NCBI GenBank assembly: GCA_022316685.1
Contig: JAKJHU010000036.1
Span: 5,374,036 to 5,438,035 of the forward strand
DNA: 64,000 nucleotides
Direction of reading: 5' to 3'
DNA from: Progne subis subis
Taxonomy: Eukaryota; Chordata; Aves; Passeriformes; Hirundinidae
Below the pieces are notes generated by a model that saw nothing but the letters and a program-made list of their open reading frames with translations, ran no database searches and was not told the DNA's origin. This document shows, piece by piece, positions 45,801 to 57,350 of the stretch. Both the position numbers and the translations under genes were made by a program. Each line of letters begins with the position of its first letter. Within the stretch, counting starts at the first letter, position 1.

Positions 45801-47102
45801 TTTACCACCTAAATTCAATCTTACAGAAGACAAAAAGGAAAAAATCTCCAAGTAACAGACTCTTTATGCTGATGTTATAAAAAAGTCTAAGAATATGTTT
45901 TGTGTCTGTCATTTTCACGTTTGAAAAGGGAGTTAATTACTTCCTATGTTTTAAAATCCAGGTTGAAAGAAAAATGCAGTCAAGATTGGCTCTTGAATTT
46001 TATATTTTAATCCAATTTGAGCAAAATCAACAAAGATGATAGATAATCTATCAGGCAAATGACTAGTGACAAGTTTTAACTTGAACTGATTTTGTCTATC
46101 TGACTCATAAGTGTTGCAAAGAATTTTGGCTTAGGACAGCATCATGATACATGGGAAATGGCAGCACTAATGGATACCAAAGTGATAAAGATAGCATTCT
46201 GTGGAGATGAATTCCTTAGATGAAAACTTTAAAACCTTGTAATTAGCAAAGAGTGTTATGTATTGCAATATGCTCAATTTTACACTGCAAAGTACTATAT
46301 AAAGCACATCCATTGATTAACATAAATCTCGACTAAAGATTTGACTTATGGATAACAATGATTTGTATTATGCACGTACGTTTTACATGGTTTCTATCAC
46401 TGCATCTCATAATTAATAGTAATTCTCTCATTGGGATATTAAAAAGTATAGTAAGTGGGAGGACAATTTGATTTCTGTACTGAGAAAAAAGAATAACCTT
46501 AGAGGCATTATCTTCCACAACCCTTATCTTTAAAGACCACTTTAGCTGTTGGCAATAAGCCTGTTGTTGTAAATGGATGTAATGTAAAAATGCAGTCAGA
46601 CTAATTCTTAGTTTAGACAAATGGTAGTTGGTAAATATTTTAAAATGGAATAAGTATTGGAGGGAAAGTACTGTGTGAAAATAACGTAGGCAGAGGAACA
46701 TAAGGTCTTGGTTCTGTTAAAAAAGGTATCCATCAATGCATAGTACTTTTGCATGATTTCAGCACTAGGTTAATACAGAACTCCTGGCAGGATTAGGGTC
46801 CAGGCATATGTTTCATAGTTTCCTAGCATTTATAACTTGCTGCTTGGCATCTTGGAAAAGCAACGATGGAGATGGTTTCTCCAAGATCATTTGTGTGCTC
46901 TGTCTTTTTCCTCAGAATCTCAATCTGTGAAGGCTATCTTTCTGTCAAAGGGGGTTATTTATAAACTTGGAGAACTAGTTCTCATATTTAGTCTGTATTA
47001 TGATACTGTGAACATGAGCTGTAATATAGGGAGTAGAACAGTGAACATATAGCAAGTAGAAACAATACATTGAGAGAAAGTGAGGATTTGTGAGCTATTT
47101 CA
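45801..47102. other. Unique AT-rich non-coding DNA
   Basis: No gene. The 122-codon minus frame at 46333-46701 has no recognisable domain and an amino-acid mix expected of AT-rich chance frames. Confidence 0.5.
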
Positions 47103-47287
47103 TACAGTCATAGAATGGTTTGGGCTAGAAAGGGTGCTTAAATTTCATTTAGTCTTAACTCCCCTGCAATGAACAGGAGCATCTTCAACTCAGCCAGGTT
47201 GCTCAGAGCCCTGTCCAGTCTGACCTTGAATATTTCCAGGGATGTGGTATCTACCATCTCTCTAGGATACCTGTTCCACTGTTTCAT
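47103..47287 (-). repeat. CR1 LINE 3' end, minus strand, cut by an LTR
   Basis: Reversed CR1: 'tcatagaatggtttgggcta', 'agccaggttgctcagagcc', 'ctgtccagtctgaccttgaa', 'ggatacctgttccactg'. It stops at 47287, where an LTR begins, and does not visibly resume on the far side. Confidence 0.9.
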
Positions 47288-47983
47288 TGTCTTGGTTTTG
47301 AAAGACAGTTGTCTGCCAGGGAAAACTAGAGCTTTTCTTGGAATGGAGAATGTAGACCCCCTTCCTTCCAAATTATTATAATATTGCAATTAGGGGCTTT
47401 CAGGCAAAGATATGGGAATGGGAGTACCAGTTCTTTATTTGGAATATTAAAAAAAAAAAAAAACAACCCACAACAAAAAAACCCCACCACAAATGTAGCA
47501 GTACAAAAAAAAAAAAAAAAAAAAAAGCAAACAAGCAAACAAAAACCCTGGAAAAACCCTGATAGAGTCAGGGATACAACCTGACACCTTGTTGTTCAGG
47601 GTGTTGGAAGCAGTCTAAATAAATCCTCCTGGAGCAACAGATGTGGTTCTGTGGAGTAGAGATGGTCCTGTAGAAAGTCCAGTGGTGGTGAGATGGGTCC
47701 AATCTTCTTTCAGGCATCTAGTGGAAAAAACGGATACCTGGTGGTCTTCAGTCTTAGTTTTTATCTGGGGAGGAAAGTTGGCTCCTCCCCCACTGTGTGG
47801 AGCATCTCACAATGGGATGGTGTGTTATGTCATTGGTGAGCCTTAATGGCCTATTATCAGAAGATGTCCCCCTGGAGGATGGAGGGGTGGTGAAAGAGAT
47901 AAGAAACACTTCCCCACCTGGTTTTAATGGCTGGGCCATTATGAGAAGGTATCTGACCCCCACCCCCCTGGACTTACAAGACA
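47288..47983 (-). mobile_element. Solo LTR, family D, minus strand
   Basis: Plus-strand ends are TGTCTTGG (47288) and CTTACAAGACA (47983), a perfect 7-bp terminal inverted repeat (TGTCTTG/CAAGACA). Sense-strand signals include 'cagataaaaac' near 47762 and AATAAA-type sequence near 47620. Two A tracts (47449-47463, 47504-47526) interrupt it. No duplication was found: flanks are ttcat and taagg. Confidence 0.75.
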
Positions 47984-47988
47984 TAAGG

Positions 47989-48528
47989 TGTCGCAGGTGT
48001 CCTGTGTGTGCCTGGAAGTGCTGGCCCACGGGCTAGCTCCATGTCCACACCACGGCTCATGCACTCCGGGTTAGGGCAGCTAGTCTCACTAGCCACCTCC
48101 TCCCCATGGGTACTTGGTACCCCACACCCAGAGTAGGACAAGATGTTCTTGGCAACCACGGTGACAGCAAGAAGGAGGACTCTCTGAGCAGGGTAAAAGG
48201 CTTTATTATGGGGGAGACCTGACAGGAGCTCTCCACCTGATCACTGCTGCTCCGGAGAGCCCCGAACAAAGCTTGAACATGAGCTTATAAACAGGGGAGG
48301 ACCAAGGGGTGGTAATGAGGTAACAAACAATCAGAATAACATGGGGTGGAACTGGGGGTGGAACCATGGAACAGGGGAACCAGTCACAGATGGGGAGTAG
48401 GGGATTTACCAGGCACCAGCCTATCACTCCACGCCCTCCCTGGAGCTTTCCAGAATCCAGGGAAGGGCCTTGGAATGATAGACAGGGCACCCAAGGGGGG
48501 AGAGAGAGAGAAAGAGAGAAAGAGAGAA

Positions 48529-48581
<53 letters not shown>

Positions 48582-48772
48582 ACAGGAACAGGTGTAGGGT
48601 AGGGTGATTGTGACAGATAACAGAATGGTTATACAACAAGCATAGGGGAAAAACCATTGGGAGGAACAGGGGGTACAAGGAACAAACCATTACATAGAAC
48701 TTTTCATAAAAATATAAAAGTGCTTACATAAAACACATAAGAACTTGACAAAACAACTCTCGTACCACCATA
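47989..48772 (-). mobile_element. Solo LTR, family B, minus strand, with GA expansion
   Basis: Reverse match to the outer LTR at 52608-54005, from plus-strand TGTCGCAGG (47989) to ...CGTACCACCATA (48772). Shared blocks include 'gggccagcacttcc'-type sequence, 'acaagatgttcttggc' and 'gcttataaacagggg' (TATA on the sense strand). A GA repeat of about 79 bases (48500-48578) replaces a short CT run in the other copy. Only five bases separate it from the LTR on its left. No target duplication was found. Confidence 0.85.
48500..48578. repeat. GA-rich microsatellite
   Basis: A run of (GA)n with some AAAG-type interruptions in its first half, lying inside the family B LTR. Open frames crossing it encode only Arg/Glu repeats and are artefacts. 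Confidence 0.95.
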
Positions 48773-50934
48773 TGTCAATACAGTAGAACTGTAGCCATGT
48801 CAATACAGTAAATGCTGCTATTAATAAAAATGCATTAAAAGTAGTTGCTAGCTTTTCTTATAAACTCTTTGTTATCTCACTTTTTTTATGAGCAATATAT
48901 TTTGCCAACATTGTCTTACCTAAAAAATGTTGTCTTATTGTAGTTTGCCATTTAATAGTTCTAATCCCATGATTCTTATGTTACTTTGATAGCTGACACC
49001 ACAACATTCAGCAATGTCTAAAAAATAGCTTTCTTCAAAGCTCAATGTCTTTTTAAAGAATATAGTCTCTCCTTGATGAATGCATATATCTCCTAAAAAT
49101 ATTAACAATCTTTTATGAAGTCATTGATAGAGAACATAATTTAAAAACACTAAATATTTCCATAGTGTGTTGATAACAATCATATCTCAAAGTGCTTGCT
49201 TCTAACTTTATTTACAAGGCAGCCCTGAATTTAGGGGAGTTTGATGTTAAGATTCATTATGCAGCTACTGAGGGAAAAATACCCGGTAACATACTAGACT
49301 ATCTACAGAAATCATCAACCATCTTGATTATCATCAACTCAATCACAACTATACCTTATATATATTAAAAATTTCCTGAAACTGGGACAGATTCTTAGCC
49401 TAGGTAAGTATTCTTCAACATAACATATTCTTTGTAAGAATACAAAGGAGAGGAAAGGGAATCTAAAATATGGTAGTGTCTCATGTTGTTTTCAGTCCTT
49501 CTTAAGCTCTTTGTAAGCCCCAAACTTTGATTTTACATTCATGAATATTAGTTCCGTTGAAGTCAATTAGTCATATTTCTGCTTATGTAACTGCATTGAA
49601 ATCAATGGAATTAAATCAGGAAAAAAGGGCCAAACAGAAGCTTCAGCATGTGTCTTGGAGCAGAATACTCATCTAGTGAATCACTGTTGCATCTGTGTGA
49701 CAATTTGACCCAAATGGTTATTTCATGAATATAGATATGCATATGAGGGAAAAATTTGGAATTGTAATTATGATTCATTTTGTGCTGAAATACATGATTC
49801 AGCAGGTGCTGTGTACTTATTTTCCCAGGTGTATCAATAAGTAGCATAAAAATCTGAGAAAGTGCTTCTGTTTAATGACTTTATATGAAGATCTTGGCAA
49901 AGTCCTCAGTGGTGTATCAGTGGTGTACTTCACTTCCACATACCCTGAGCAACTCACTTTGTTTAATGTGTTTTCCTCACTTCTCAAAGATTTTTTTCTT
50001 TTTTAACTGAGTTTTTCCCATGCTCTTTATGGTATTCCTTCTCCTAGCTCTAAAACAGAAATTCCACTTTAATATTATATAAAACCCCACAACCTAAATA
50101 TTGCTGGTAGCCTAGGAGAATTCCTTTGGAGGAATTGTTCCTGTGCATAGCTGATTATGTGTGTGGTTGAGAGGGGTCTTAAACTGGAGCAGGTGTGTGA
50201 GCCTTGTGACTTTATATTATACAAGACTCAGCAAATAGGGAGACCTGGCATCCAGAGGCCAGTCACTCCCATATTCCAATTATAAGGAATTTTTATGCAT
50301 TAAGCTTTGAAAGAGGTGCTACAACTTCTGCATCTTAATACCAAGCACTTTTAGTTAACATAGGTTATTTCTTCTTCAGAAATAGTCAGAAAGTATGAGA
50401 AGAAAATTGCTTTTCCTTGAATTATTTTTCCTATAAGTAACAATTTTAAGTTGATCTCAAAATTCTAAACATCCTGTAGTTATTTACATCAAAAAAATCG
50501 GAATGCTAGATCAGAACAGCAGCAGTCTCCACTTATTTTGCACAGCAGATGCAGAAAAGCAAAAGAAATATTATCTCTTCATAATTTAATATTTATGAAT
50601 CCAATGTACTATTTATATTAATAATAGCATGCAGTTTATTTAGCTGTTGTAGTCTAGCACATGTTACAAAAGAGACCTCTAACAGCATCTGTAAATATTT
50701 ATTCATGAAGTATACTCTTGGATTTGATGTCCACCAAGCTCAAGCCTGCTGTGGATATTTGCTTCTGGAATAACATTGTTTCACTGGTGTTTATAACACT
50801 CTTGCAGTGAAAGCAGAAGTTTTTCTGAAGTTACATTAAGTTAGCATCAAATCATAGGTATTTGCTGTGATGAAGGGTATACTCATTCCCTACATAAATT
50901 CTTCTGTATAGTGAATTCTGTAGTGATGGCTACA

Positions 50935-50970
<36 letters not shown>

Positions 50971-51500
50971 ATTCGAAGTAAAACCCTCCAAACAAACACA
51001 TATTGATGTTGCAAGGAGAAATCGCTCCACACAACTGTCAAGGAAAGCTAGAGAAAGGTAAAAAGCACATTCTTGAAATCTAATGTATTCAGGTAAATGT
51101 GTTAATACCTTTGTAAATCTGCTGCAAGCTTGTTGATATAAAGAGTTTATGTAGTTGTAGTATGGTATAACAGAAAGAGAAAACCATGCTGTCGTAGTTG
51201 CTTAAATTATATGTTTGCCTTCCAACACAGTCTTTCTTCCATCCCTATTCAAAGTCTGCAGAGTACCAGCTTTTAGACCTAACCAGTATGAAATTGTGAA
51301 AAACCATTATAACTTCTCACAGCATTACAGAAAGATTAACAAGCATAGTCTCTGCAGCAGTGAGGGCATGCTAAGCAAGGATACTTTTTTTTCTGTTTTG
51401 TTTTGTTTCCCACTACCTGAATCAGAAATTAAATATTTATTTTAATTTGAAATAAGTTAAGTAGATTGGTCCAAGTTAAATCTGGTTTGCCTGCAAGAGT
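48773..51500. other. Unique AT-rich non-coding DNA
   Basis: No gene. A 29-base A tract lies at 50938-50966. A pair of 'gttgaagtcaatta' and 'attgaaatcaatggaatt' words at 49555-49613 recalls an ancient amniote repeat with CATTGACTTCAATGG-like palindromes. Confidence 0.45.
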
Positions 51501-51504
51501 AACG

Positions 51505-51634
51505 GTAATCTCCTGAATCTCCCCTTCTTTATCTTGCTCCCATTCTTGCTTTTTTCTCCTCCTGTCCTGATTAGGGGAAAGTAAGCGAGCAGCTGGGTGG
51601 GCCTTTGGCAGCCAGCCAGTGCCAACACACTACA
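51505..51634 (+). mobile_element. Short 3' fragment of an avian LTR, plus strand
   Basis: The sequence 'gcgagcagctgggtgggcc', 'tggcagccagccagtgcc', 'aacacactaca' is the reverse complement of the start of the LTR piece at 20774. About 130 bases remain. Confidence 0.6.
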
Positions 51635-52607
51635 GATTAGAGCAACTATCATTTAAAAAGCATAAGGTGAAAAACTTTCTATTTTTACCCTTGCTGAAAC
51701 AAATCCAGCTATAAAACACAAAGCAAATAGGACTCTGACTGGGGAGAAAGTATCTTTCCTTGGCTACTTATAGTGATCAAATTATTATTAATGATGATAA
51801 AGAATAGAAGTAAATGAACCAATCTAATGAGTCTTTACATGATAGAGGAGAAGAGATACAAAACACAAATGAAATTTACTGAGTTACAGCTTCTCGTGAA
51901 GCTCATTGGCTTCTCATGAACAAACAGCTACTAGATTGGAGGAAAACATTTATAAAGCCCCAGTATTTTTTACATAGACTGAGAAAAAGCCTTCCAGTTC
52001 AATAACGTACTAACGGGATACAGGAAATAATGAGAACAGGAAGCACTGCTAGTATATCACCAGTTGCTACTTTAATTATGAGCAGCTGGAAGATGGGTGT
52101 TACCTTAAATAGCAACAACACAAACATTGCATATATGAATGGGATATATACATATATATTTATATATGTATACCAGTGACACAGACAAAGTATAGCACTT
52201 TCAGTATGAAGACTATTACTATTGTCCATATCTCTTTTATGGACAATTCTTATGGTAAATGAGTCTTCCATGTTGTATCACTCTCTGAGGATCTGGCTGA
52301 CACAGGCTATAAGGGGAAAGATTGCCATCAGAAAGACCAAAAGAATAGCTCAAAAGATCAGTGAGGATGGCACTTCCCTTAGGATGCTGACGTTTTGCAT
52401 TTTCTTTTGCTATTCAGATCAGAGTGTCTTGATTTTTATTAGTGCACTAGAATAGCTGAGTTTTGTGCAGTTTTCTACTTTCATTGTATCTTTACTGGAT
52501 GGTGAATTTTTTTAGTAAGGATGATGAATATCATGGGTTATGTAACCAAAAAAATGTGTATTCTATTTCATCTGCTGAAAGCTGTTGGAGAGATGGTTTT
52601 TCCTTGA
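51635..52607. other. Unique non-coding DNA
   Basis: No gene. A TA-rich imperfect palindrome ('gatatatacatatatatttatatatgtat') lies near 52143-52170. Confidence 0.45.
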
Positions 52608-54005
52608 TGTGGTGGTGTGAGAGTTGTTTTGTCAAGTTCTTATGTGTTTTATGTAAGCAGTTCTGTATTTTTATGAAAAATTCTATGTAATGTGTGGTGG
52701 TGCAAGAATTGTTTTATCAAGTTCTTAAGTAATTTTGTAAGTTTTATAAGAAGTTTTATGTTATGGTTCATTCCACTGTGCCCCCAGTTCTGTAACGGTT
52801 CCTCCCCTTTGAGTTTTCTGTATAGCAAGTTGTTTCATGTCAATCATCCCACCCCCTACCTATCCTTGTCAATCCCCTCTCCCCCTGGCTCTGGGGCATC
52901 CTGTCTGTCACTTCGGGACCCCTCCCGGGGCTCGGGAAATTCCCAGAGGGGCGCCAAGTGATAGGCTGATGCCCTTTTTCCTTTGGTGAGTGGTCCAAGG
53001 TCTAGAAGTGGACACCCCGTTATTCCCCCGAATTCCCTGATTCGCTAACCTGTTATTACCACCTCTGAATCCTCTCCCGCATATAAGTTCGAGGAGGGAA
53101 ATTCAAACACGCTTTCTGGCTGGGCAGGTGGACGAGTGGCATAGCTCCCGCCGCTCGGACCTGAATAAACCATCTTTAAACCTGCTTAGCTGAGAGCCGA
53201 CCTTTTGTCCACCGCCGCCGTCACGAAACAATTTGAGCCAGCTGCCGGTGGGAAGCGGAGTCCCTCAGGAAAGGTTGCCAGCTTGCAACCGGAGACCGAA
53301 AAGCTTTGGCCGCTGTGCAGATCTGAGCCAGCCAGTGGCCCACGCCTGCCCAGCGTGGAGGGGCACAGCTACAGTAATGGTTTGTTCTTTGTACCCCTAT
53401 CCCTCCCAATGGTTTTTCCCCTTGTTATATAACCATTCTGTTATCCGTCAATAACCCTACCCTACACCTGTTCCTGTCAATCCTCTCTCTCTCCCACCCC
53501 TTGGGTGCCCTGTCTATTATTCCGGAGCCCTTCCCTGAATTCTGGAAAGCTCCAGGGAGGGCGTGGAGTGATAGGCTGGTGCCTGGTAAATCCCCTACTC
53601 CCCATCTGTGACTGGTTCCCCTGTTCCATGGTTCCACCCCCAGTTCCACCCCATGTTATTCTGATTGGTTGTTGCAATGTTACCACCCCTTGGTCCTCCC
53701 CCATTTATAAGCTCATGTTCAAGCTTTATTCGGGGCTCTCTGGAGCAGCAGCGATCAGGTGGAGAGCTCCTGTCAGGTCTCCCCCATAATAAAGCCTTTT
53801 ACCCTGCTCAGAGAGTCCTCCTTCTTGCTGTCACTGTGGTTGCCAAGAACATCTTGTCCTACTCTGGGTGTGGGGAACCAAGTGCCCATGGGGAGGAGGT
53901 GGCTAGTGAGACTAGCTGCCCTGACCCGGAGCGCATGAGCCGTGGTGTGGACATGGAGCTAGCCCGTGGGCCAGCACTTCCAGGCACACACAGAACACCA
54001 CGACA
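52608..54005 (+). mobile_element. Solo LTR, family B, split by a nested family A LTR
   Basis: The outer LTR is 52608-52692 plus 53380-54005, starting TGTGGTGGTGTGAG and ending ...ACACCACGACA. It matches 47989-48772 in reverse, which lacks the interruption. Signals are 'catttataagctc' near 53703 and 'cataataaagcc' near 53787. I could not find its own target duplication. Confidence 0.88.
52687..53379 (+). mobile_element. Solo LTR, family A (ERVK-like), copy 3, nested
   Basis: Runs from TGTGGTGGTGCAAGAATTG (52693) to ...GGCACAGCTACA (53373), 681 bp. Exact 6-bp duplication GTAATG lies at 52687-52692 and 53374-53379. Signals are 'gcatataagttc' near 53081 and 'ctgaataaacc' near 53161. Removing it restores the outer LTR in register with the uninterrupted relative at 47989-48772. 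Confidence 0.95.
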
Positions 54006-56975
54006 GTGGCATTTTCCTTATGCAGATGTATTTTTTCCCTCTGAAATTTTCGAGTGCAGTATAAATATGCAGACAGAATATTTATATATTTTTATATATA
54101 TTTAAACAGAATATGAGATTATGAAAGACTAAACTTTTGCTTTCTGCTCAGCCCAACAGACATAGGAAGTGCAATGAAAATAACAATTATGTAAAATTAG
54201 TATAGTTTGTATTTAAGGCTATCAATTCCATAGGATACCAGAAAGCTGCAGAAGTCTGGTGACTACATTTTGGAAACACGTCCAAAACATTAGTTTCCAA
54301 AATGAAGTTTTCAAACTTCTTTTCTCTATTCTTTGTGGAAAGATGTGGTGCTATGTATGCATTTCCCAGCTGTTTCTCATTCAATATATTTTTAACATAT
54401 GGCCCCAACTCATCTGGCTATTTGTTGTATGAGCAAAAGGGTTCTTTTTTATTTCATTGTTTTCCTCATAACTGAACATTGGTGTGCACATTGGCCTAGT
54501 TCAAAGATGCTCATTAGCAAAATCAACAGTAAATCTCCAATCTTCTGGAAACTCTGAGGTTGTCTAATGAGGCTTTATAGAACAATTATCAGTCCAGTTT
54601 GGCTTCCAAAGAAATGAATAATTGCAGATTAAGAGTAAAAACCTCAATTCTCAGTAATCTTGACATTTCAAATAAAATATAAAATGTATGCGAATGGTTT
54701 TGCTTGTGTTTGTATGATGGACGGGAGAGGAGATTGAAAATTGTGTATGAACCCATTTATGTTAATAGTATTAAAATGAGACAAAGATGATGATGATAAT
54801 GATGATGATGTACACTGTTGGGGAGGATGAAGTCAGAAAAGTTAATTCTACAGTACACTCCATGGCAATAGATTGTGTTTTGTGTAAAAAACTGGTGCAA
54901 AGGGGAAGAGGCAATGACTCTCTACAAACCGTCTGGAGCTGGTTTACATAATTTTTCTGGAATGATACTCCACAAGTTGCTAAGAAAAACATAATCCAAA
55001 GGCATGTTTCTTATTTTTTTAATGTCTTGTAAACAAAGTGTTCTTTTGAAAGAAAATAGAAGAACTAGCATCAGTACTCTACGGATATTGGTTTTATGAG
55101 CAACTTTCAGAAACAGATCTTTCAAAAATGAAATAACCTATGCAATGCAAATCACAATTAACTGAAAACTCAAAAATATTGCTCCAAACAATTGAAAACA
55201 CAAGTTATACTATGATTGATTCAGTGGAAAGGGCAGCAACATTCAAAAATCAGGAGTGAAAATGTTGTTGTTGCTTCTTTAACTAAACTATCATGTACAC
55301 AAAGAGATTAAATCTTACTTCTCTGATTAAATGCAGCCCACACTGCAACAGGACAGTTTATTTAAAATGTTCATATTTTCAAGATAATTTTTTTTCCCAC
55401 CACATTTGGGAAAAAAACAAACAAAAACAAAACAAAACAAAACAAAACAAAACAAATAATGTAATCACTTTCAATGACTTTTTAAAAATTGTTTGCGTTT
55501 TTGACAATATATGAAAGTTGTAACTTTTGTATTCTCATTTTCAGTAAGTTACAATATTGTAATGTTTCAATTCGGTTCCTAAGCACAGTATTTAAATTTA
55601 AATGGCAAACTCTCTCAAGTTCTAGAAATTCCTTATTTTTTTCAAATTTTCACAGCTTACAGTACCTGGGCATAATCACAGCGAAAGTCTGCAAATGACC
55701 CTGTTGTTGATTCTTGCCAGCTCTGGGGAACAAAATTGGCAAGTACCCAAAAGGCATGCTAAAAACCTAGGTTCTTAGCTTCAAAAATTTAAGTTACAGT
55801 TGATGCAGATACTGATACCTGAAGTGATAACCTAAGTGACATTTGTAACCTAAGTGACATTGTAACCTAAGTGACAGTGAAGCAAAAGCAGAATTGCAGA
55901 GGTACAATTCAACACATCCAAATCCAGGTATTAGATGTGTTGTGTCATAAAGTGCCCCTCTTACTGTAGATGGAACCCAGGATCAACACTCAAATGTGAC
56001 TGGCTCCGCCTGATGAACTAGAAAGAGAATGGGGTGCCATATAAAAACTGGTAGACAAGAATTATGGAAAGTCCATGTCTTTCCATCTTTTTTTTTTTTT
56101 TTTTGAGATCAGAATCAGTATAAATGAACTAAGGATAATGATAACCAATGCATTCTCTACATCAGTTTTGTAATTAAAAATGACTAATGTGAACAGAAAA
56201 TATTGCAAGTACCTTAACTTTAAACTAATTTGAAACTCCTAAAAAAATTGTTTACAGAACAGAAAAACAGCAAGAAGACATGATAAAATCTTTGGTTTGT
56301 CAATATCTTTAAACAAACAGTTAGATTTGCTTCTTTTCAAGAAGTACTTGACAATGTTTTAAGTTTTAATGCAAAATTAGATGACTGTGGAATTTAAATT
56401 ATGCAATATCAATAGTGTCTCTCCTACACTTTTGCAAGTATTTAAATTTCTCATTATGCAGGGCAGATGATCTGACCTAAGAGGAGGACAGAAATATTAA
56501 GAAAATAGAATAGAATGTGTTTTAAGAGTCTCATTGAACTCCCACTGGAGTCAATGGGAGCATGCCTAGCTACTTCAGTGGGAGTAGTACTAGACCTATG
56601 ATAAACAGGTTGTATTTTGTAATTTACAGTATATAGTGGCTCTGCAAAATAAGATTCAGACACTAATTGACCTTCATGTTGCTTCATCTTGTAGAAAGCA
56701 AGAACTTTTGCAGCAAATACCTATAAGTTTTCCATAACCTCAGAAGTACTGGAACATATTTTTTAGAAGAATCAATGGCTCATGAAGTTTATGGTCACTT
56801 ATGTCACAAAAGAATATAGACATAAAAAAAGAAACAAAAGTTTTGACTTTAGTTATGTGATTAAACTGCAGATATTTCTTAAAATGTATCTTTAACTGGT
56901 CAGATAACCCAACGACGCCTATCCTGGATGTTTTAGAATAATCCTGTAGCTAAAATGAAATCTGTATAAAATCAA

Positions 56976-56977
<2 letters not shown>
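54006..56977. other. Unique AT-rich non-coding DNA
   Basis: No gene. It includes (GAT)n at about 54787-54810, an (AAAAC)n run at 55410-55456, a 17-base unit (taacctaagtgacattg) in three copies at 55828-55877, and a T tract at 56089-56104. A 'cccactggagtcaatgggag' palindromic word near 56540 may belong to an ancient repeat. Confidence 0.5.

Positions 56978-57013
<36 letters not shown>
56978..57013 (+). repeat. Poly-T tract, 36 bases
   Basis: Uninterrupted T run next to a non-repetitive AT-rich block. Confidence 0.95.
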
Positions 57014-57017
<4 letters not shown>

Positions 57018-57350
57018 GCATTAAAAGGTGAAGCTTTAACTGTTATTGGCTTGTCATGTCCTTCTTGTTTCTTTGGCTCTAAATGAGCATAATTATTTGA
57101 GAATGGAGAAACAGCATCTTTGGACATTAATTGTATAGCATTAAAAATGCTAGCTGCTTCACTATTAATTGTATAATGCTCATGCCTCTAGGATTATTAT
57201 AATTTCATTCACTGGTACTGTGAATTTAGTATTTTAATAAAGGCTGTTGAGAACAATCAAATGAATTTAAGTGAACAGCTTTGATGATTGCCATTAATAT
57301 TGCTGTAATTAATCTCAATAAGTAGTTGAGAAAGGGCTACAGTTGCATAT
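57014..57350. other. Possible conserved non-coding element
   Basis: Low-repeat AT-rich block with many ATTA/TAAT homeodomain-type words and a doubled 'attaattgtata' motif (57128-57139 and 57164-57175). The texture resembles developmental enhancers, but that is an impression only; there is no alignment behind it. Confidence 0.25.

Noticed and set aside
46333..46701. 122-codon minus-strand frame
   Set aside because: Composition is that of AT-rich noise; no motif or partner exon found.
48346..48690. Three 78-88-codon frames rich in Arg/Glu or Ser/Leu
   Set aside because: They are translations of the GA microsatellite within an LTR.
53505..54105. Frames of 94 and 146 codons over the LTR pair
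   Set aside because: They lie wholly or mostly within LTR sequence and recur in the related LTR at 47989-48772 in part; no retroviral protein is encoded by an LTR of this type.
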